From Streptomyces wuyuanensis (GTDB lineage Bacteria > Actinomycetota > Actinomycetes > Streptomycetales > Streptomycetaceae): DNA of 64,000 nt. A program made the position numbers and the translations under genes. The DNA lies in contig NZ_FNHI01000002.1 of the NCBI RefSeq assembly GCF_900103455.1, forward strand, positions 186,001-250,000, written 5' to 3'. The notes beneath the pieces were generated by a model. The model was not told the origin of the DNA. It saw only the letters and a program-made list of their open reading frames with translations, and searched no databases. The first letter of the stretch is position 1; each line of letters opens with the position of its first letter. Positions 61,274-64,000 of the stretch are shown here, in pieces.

Positions 61274-61561
61274 CCCGACGACGGTGCGGGCCGCCACGGC
61301 TCGTGCGGTGGCCTCAGCGGGCCACCAGCCACGTCCTGCTGAGGGCGATCGCCCCGAGCTCCTCCGGAATGACCATCGGATTCGCCCCTCGCTTCGCGGA
61401 CTTGGGGCTCGGTGCCTGCGCAGGTGGTCGCGCCGTCGCGCGCGGGAGGGGCTCCCGGCAAGGGTCCGGCGCCGCCCCGGCCGAGGTGGGGGGCACGAAC
61501 CGGCACGGGCCGAGGTGGCCCGCGAGGCACTCGGCGGGTGCGGTGCGGGCGGGCGCACGGG

Positions 61562-61595
61562 GGAGGGCCCCGCCGCCGGGGCGGCAGGGCCCTCC
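61562..61595 (-). terminator. Terminator of the class I fumarase gene
   Basis: GGAGGGCCC (61562-61570) pairs with GGGCCCTCC (61587-61595), enclosing a further GCCGCC/GGCGGC pairing, 57 bases after the minus-strand stop. It forms a long, nearly continuous stem. Confidence 0.75.
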
Positions 61596-61652
61596 GGGGT
61601 ACTGCGGATACCCGGGACCCGCGGTTGCTCGGGGGGTCCCGCGGTCCCGGGA

Positions 61653-63344
<1,692 letters not shown>

Positions 63345-63490
63345 TACGGCCATTCCTCACTCGGCAGACGGCGGCTGGCATCCATTGGCAGCGCGCCCAC
63401 AAGCGTAAGACGCCCCCCGTCGTCCGGGCTTGTGAGGTAGGGCTCAGTTGGCGCCGGGGCCGGGTGGGGGGGTGGCGCGGGCCCCGCGGG

Positions 63491-63600
63491 GCGCGGGGTG
63501 CGGGGTGGCGTGGGGCCCGCCGGGGTGCGGGGTGCGGGGTGGCGTGGGGCCCGCCGGGGCGCGGGGTGCGGGGGTGGCGTGGGGCCCGCGCCCGGCGGGG
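63491..63600. repeat. Three ~34-bp G-rich tandem repeats
   Basis: Units built on GCGGGGTGCGGGGTGGCG followed by TGGGGCCCGCCGGGG begin at about 63491, 63526 and 63560. The last copy has an extra G and a longer end. G-run periodicity could allow quadruplex formation on the plus strand. Likely a variable-number repeat. Confidence 0.8.
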
Positions 63601-63684
63601 ATGGTGCGCCGGCGCGTGGCGGTGGTGAGGGGCGCGTCGGTGCAGGGCCGGCGGATCGCGAGGGTGTCGCGCGCGGCCACTAGT

Positions 63685-63710
63685 CGCGATCTATCGCGTT
63701 TCGCTAGGGT
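63685..63710 (+). promoter_or_regulatory. Palindromic operator and leaderless promoter of the DUF1707 gene
   Basis: The perfect inverted repeat CGCGAT-CT-ATCGCG (63685-63698) lies in the -35/spacer region, and TAGGGT (63705-63710) is six bases before the GTG. A protein bound to the palindrome would cover the -35 site, so repression is likely. The regulator is not identified. Confidence 0.6.
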
Positions 63711-63716
63711 GTTGGT

Positions 63717-64000
63717 GTGGACCTCGACAAGCATGATTCCGCCGCCCCCGGCCGCCGACAGCCCCAGAATCCGGCCGCACCCGCCCGGCCCGCGGACCCC
63801 GCCGGGGCGATCCGGGCGTCCGACGCCGATCGCGACAGGACCGCGGACATCCTCAGGGAGGCCCTGGCCGAGGGCCGGCTCGACGCCGAGGAGCACGCGG
63901 AGCGGATCGACGCGGTCTACCGTGCCAAGACAGTCGGCGAGCTGGAGCCGGTCGTCCGCGACCTGCCCGCGAGCCGGCCGCCCCGCCAGGAGTCCGCGCC
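63717..64000 (+). CDS. DUF1707 domain protein (3' end beyond window)
   Basis: A partial frame of 94 codons from GTG 63717 to the window end. After a Pro/Ala-rich N-terminus it reads IRASDADRDRTADILREALA, EGRLDAEEHAERIDAVYRAK and TVGELEPVVRDLPA, the full DUF1707 (SHOCT-like) domain: an R-x-S-D-x-D-R-x start and the L-x-x-A-x-x-E-G-R-L-x-x-x-E-x-x-x-R pattern. This small helical domain usually sits before a membrane or DUF1707-associated domain. It is leaderless (TAGGGT six bases upstream). Its function is unknown. Confidence 0.85.
   Translation, partial: MDLDKHDSAAPGRRQPQNPAAPARPADPAGAIRASDADRDRTADILREALAEGRLDAEEHAERIDAVYRAKTVGELEPVVRDLPASRPPRQESA

Larger units (their letters stand above)
61118..61652. 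other. Intergenic region between the two fumarase genes
   Basis: A 535-base gap. It contains a 52-bp perfect palindrome (61222-61273), a compound terminator (61562-61595) and a further hairpin directly after the class I fumarase stop (about 61612-61651). A short minus-strand reading ending 61314 with MVIPEELGAIALSRTWLVAR exists but has little support as a gene. Confidence 0.6.
63345..63716. other. Intergenic region between class I fumarase and DUF1707 gene
   Basis: A 372-base divergent gap that holds the GC-rich tandem repeats (63491-63600) and, at its right end, the promoter and palindrome of the DUF1707 gene. The fumarase promoter should lie just right of 63345, but no clear boxes were seen. 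Confidence 0.5.

Noticed and set aside
61314..61496. Small minus-strand frame ending MVIPEELGAIALSRTWLVAR
   Set aside because: The last 20 residues look protein-like, but there is no good ribosome site and the upstream part is Pro/Ala-rich noise. It would need conservation evidence.
63444..63896. Minus-strand protein made of Thr-Pro-His-Ala repeats
   Set aside because: The repeats are simply the translation of the G-rich tandem repeats. The opposite strand carries a clear DUF1707 gene with its own promoter.

Overview
The window looks like a Streptomyces chromosome segment. It is very GC-rich, uses many GTG starts and four-base stop/start overlaps, and carries many leaderless promoters (a TAnnnT box 6-8 bases before the start codon). 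The gene set also fits: a chitinase with a DasR-type operator, an OxyR-AhpC-AhpD unit with C-C-C/H AhpD chemistry, paired class I and class II fumarases, a PIN-PhoH protein, and SpoIIE-type phosphatase signalling. No rRNA, tRNA, CRISPR array or insertion sequence was seen.

Left part (1-9.6 kb): the end of an IclR regulator, RidA and a GntP-type permease form a small catabolic unit. They are followed by a TIGR04222 membrane protein, a secreted M14 carboxypeptidase, an Nramp-like transporter that lacks the family's metal motifs, a proline-rich protein, and a secreted GH18 chitinase.

Tad pilus and effector region (9.6-34.1 kb): a rightward Tad/Flp pilus cluster runs from 12.3 to 24.6 kb. It contains a zinc-ribbon protein, CpaB, CpaE/TadZ, two TadE pseudopilins, CpaF, TadB, TadC, a NarL-type histidine kinase and response regulator, Flp pilin, a TadG-like protein, a lipoprotein and an OmpA-domain protein, and it ends at a strong terminator. 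Leftward of it lies a 515-residue protein with the same pilin-type processing site. To the right (26.7-29.8 kb) is a 786-residue protein that joins four membrane segments, a Flp-like processing site and membrane helix, a Gly/Thr linker, an Ala/Lys-rich helical region and a C-terminal Tox-REase-5-like nuclease. An Imm52-like immunity gene of lower GC follows it. Next come a translationally coupled possible second immunity gene, a broken nuclease fragment, a thrice-frameshifted prepilin peptidase and, at 33.2 kb, an intact prepilin peptidase. Clusters of the heptamer TGGGCCC/GGGCCCA precede the large pilin-like gene and Tad operon, the Flp gene, the toxin gene and the intact peptidase. This suggests one regulon, possibly run by the embedded two-component system, in which a nuclease toxin is matured and displayed or exported like a pilin. 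That is the candidate new system in this window.

Middle part (31.6-45.3 kb): a PIG-V-like glycosyltransferase, DUF192, cupin and DUF2079 proteins, a winged-helix AlkZ-like protein, an HxlR regulator, an aldo/keto reductase, a cis-prenyltransferase, PIN-PhoH, a secreted SLT-fold protein, an AI-2E family permease and a coupled single-pass membrane protein.

Right part (45.3-64 kb): peroxide defence (ahpC-ahpD divergent from oxyR), a PadR-ABC-FtsX operon with a clear operator, an SPFH protein coupled to a ribbon-helix-helix protein, a class A penicillin-binding protein, a monofunctional catalase, a GAF-SpoIIE-HATPase phosphatase, a DUF402 protein, fumC, a class I fumarase with a 52-bp perfect palindrome between the two fumarase genes, and the start of a DUF1707 gene.
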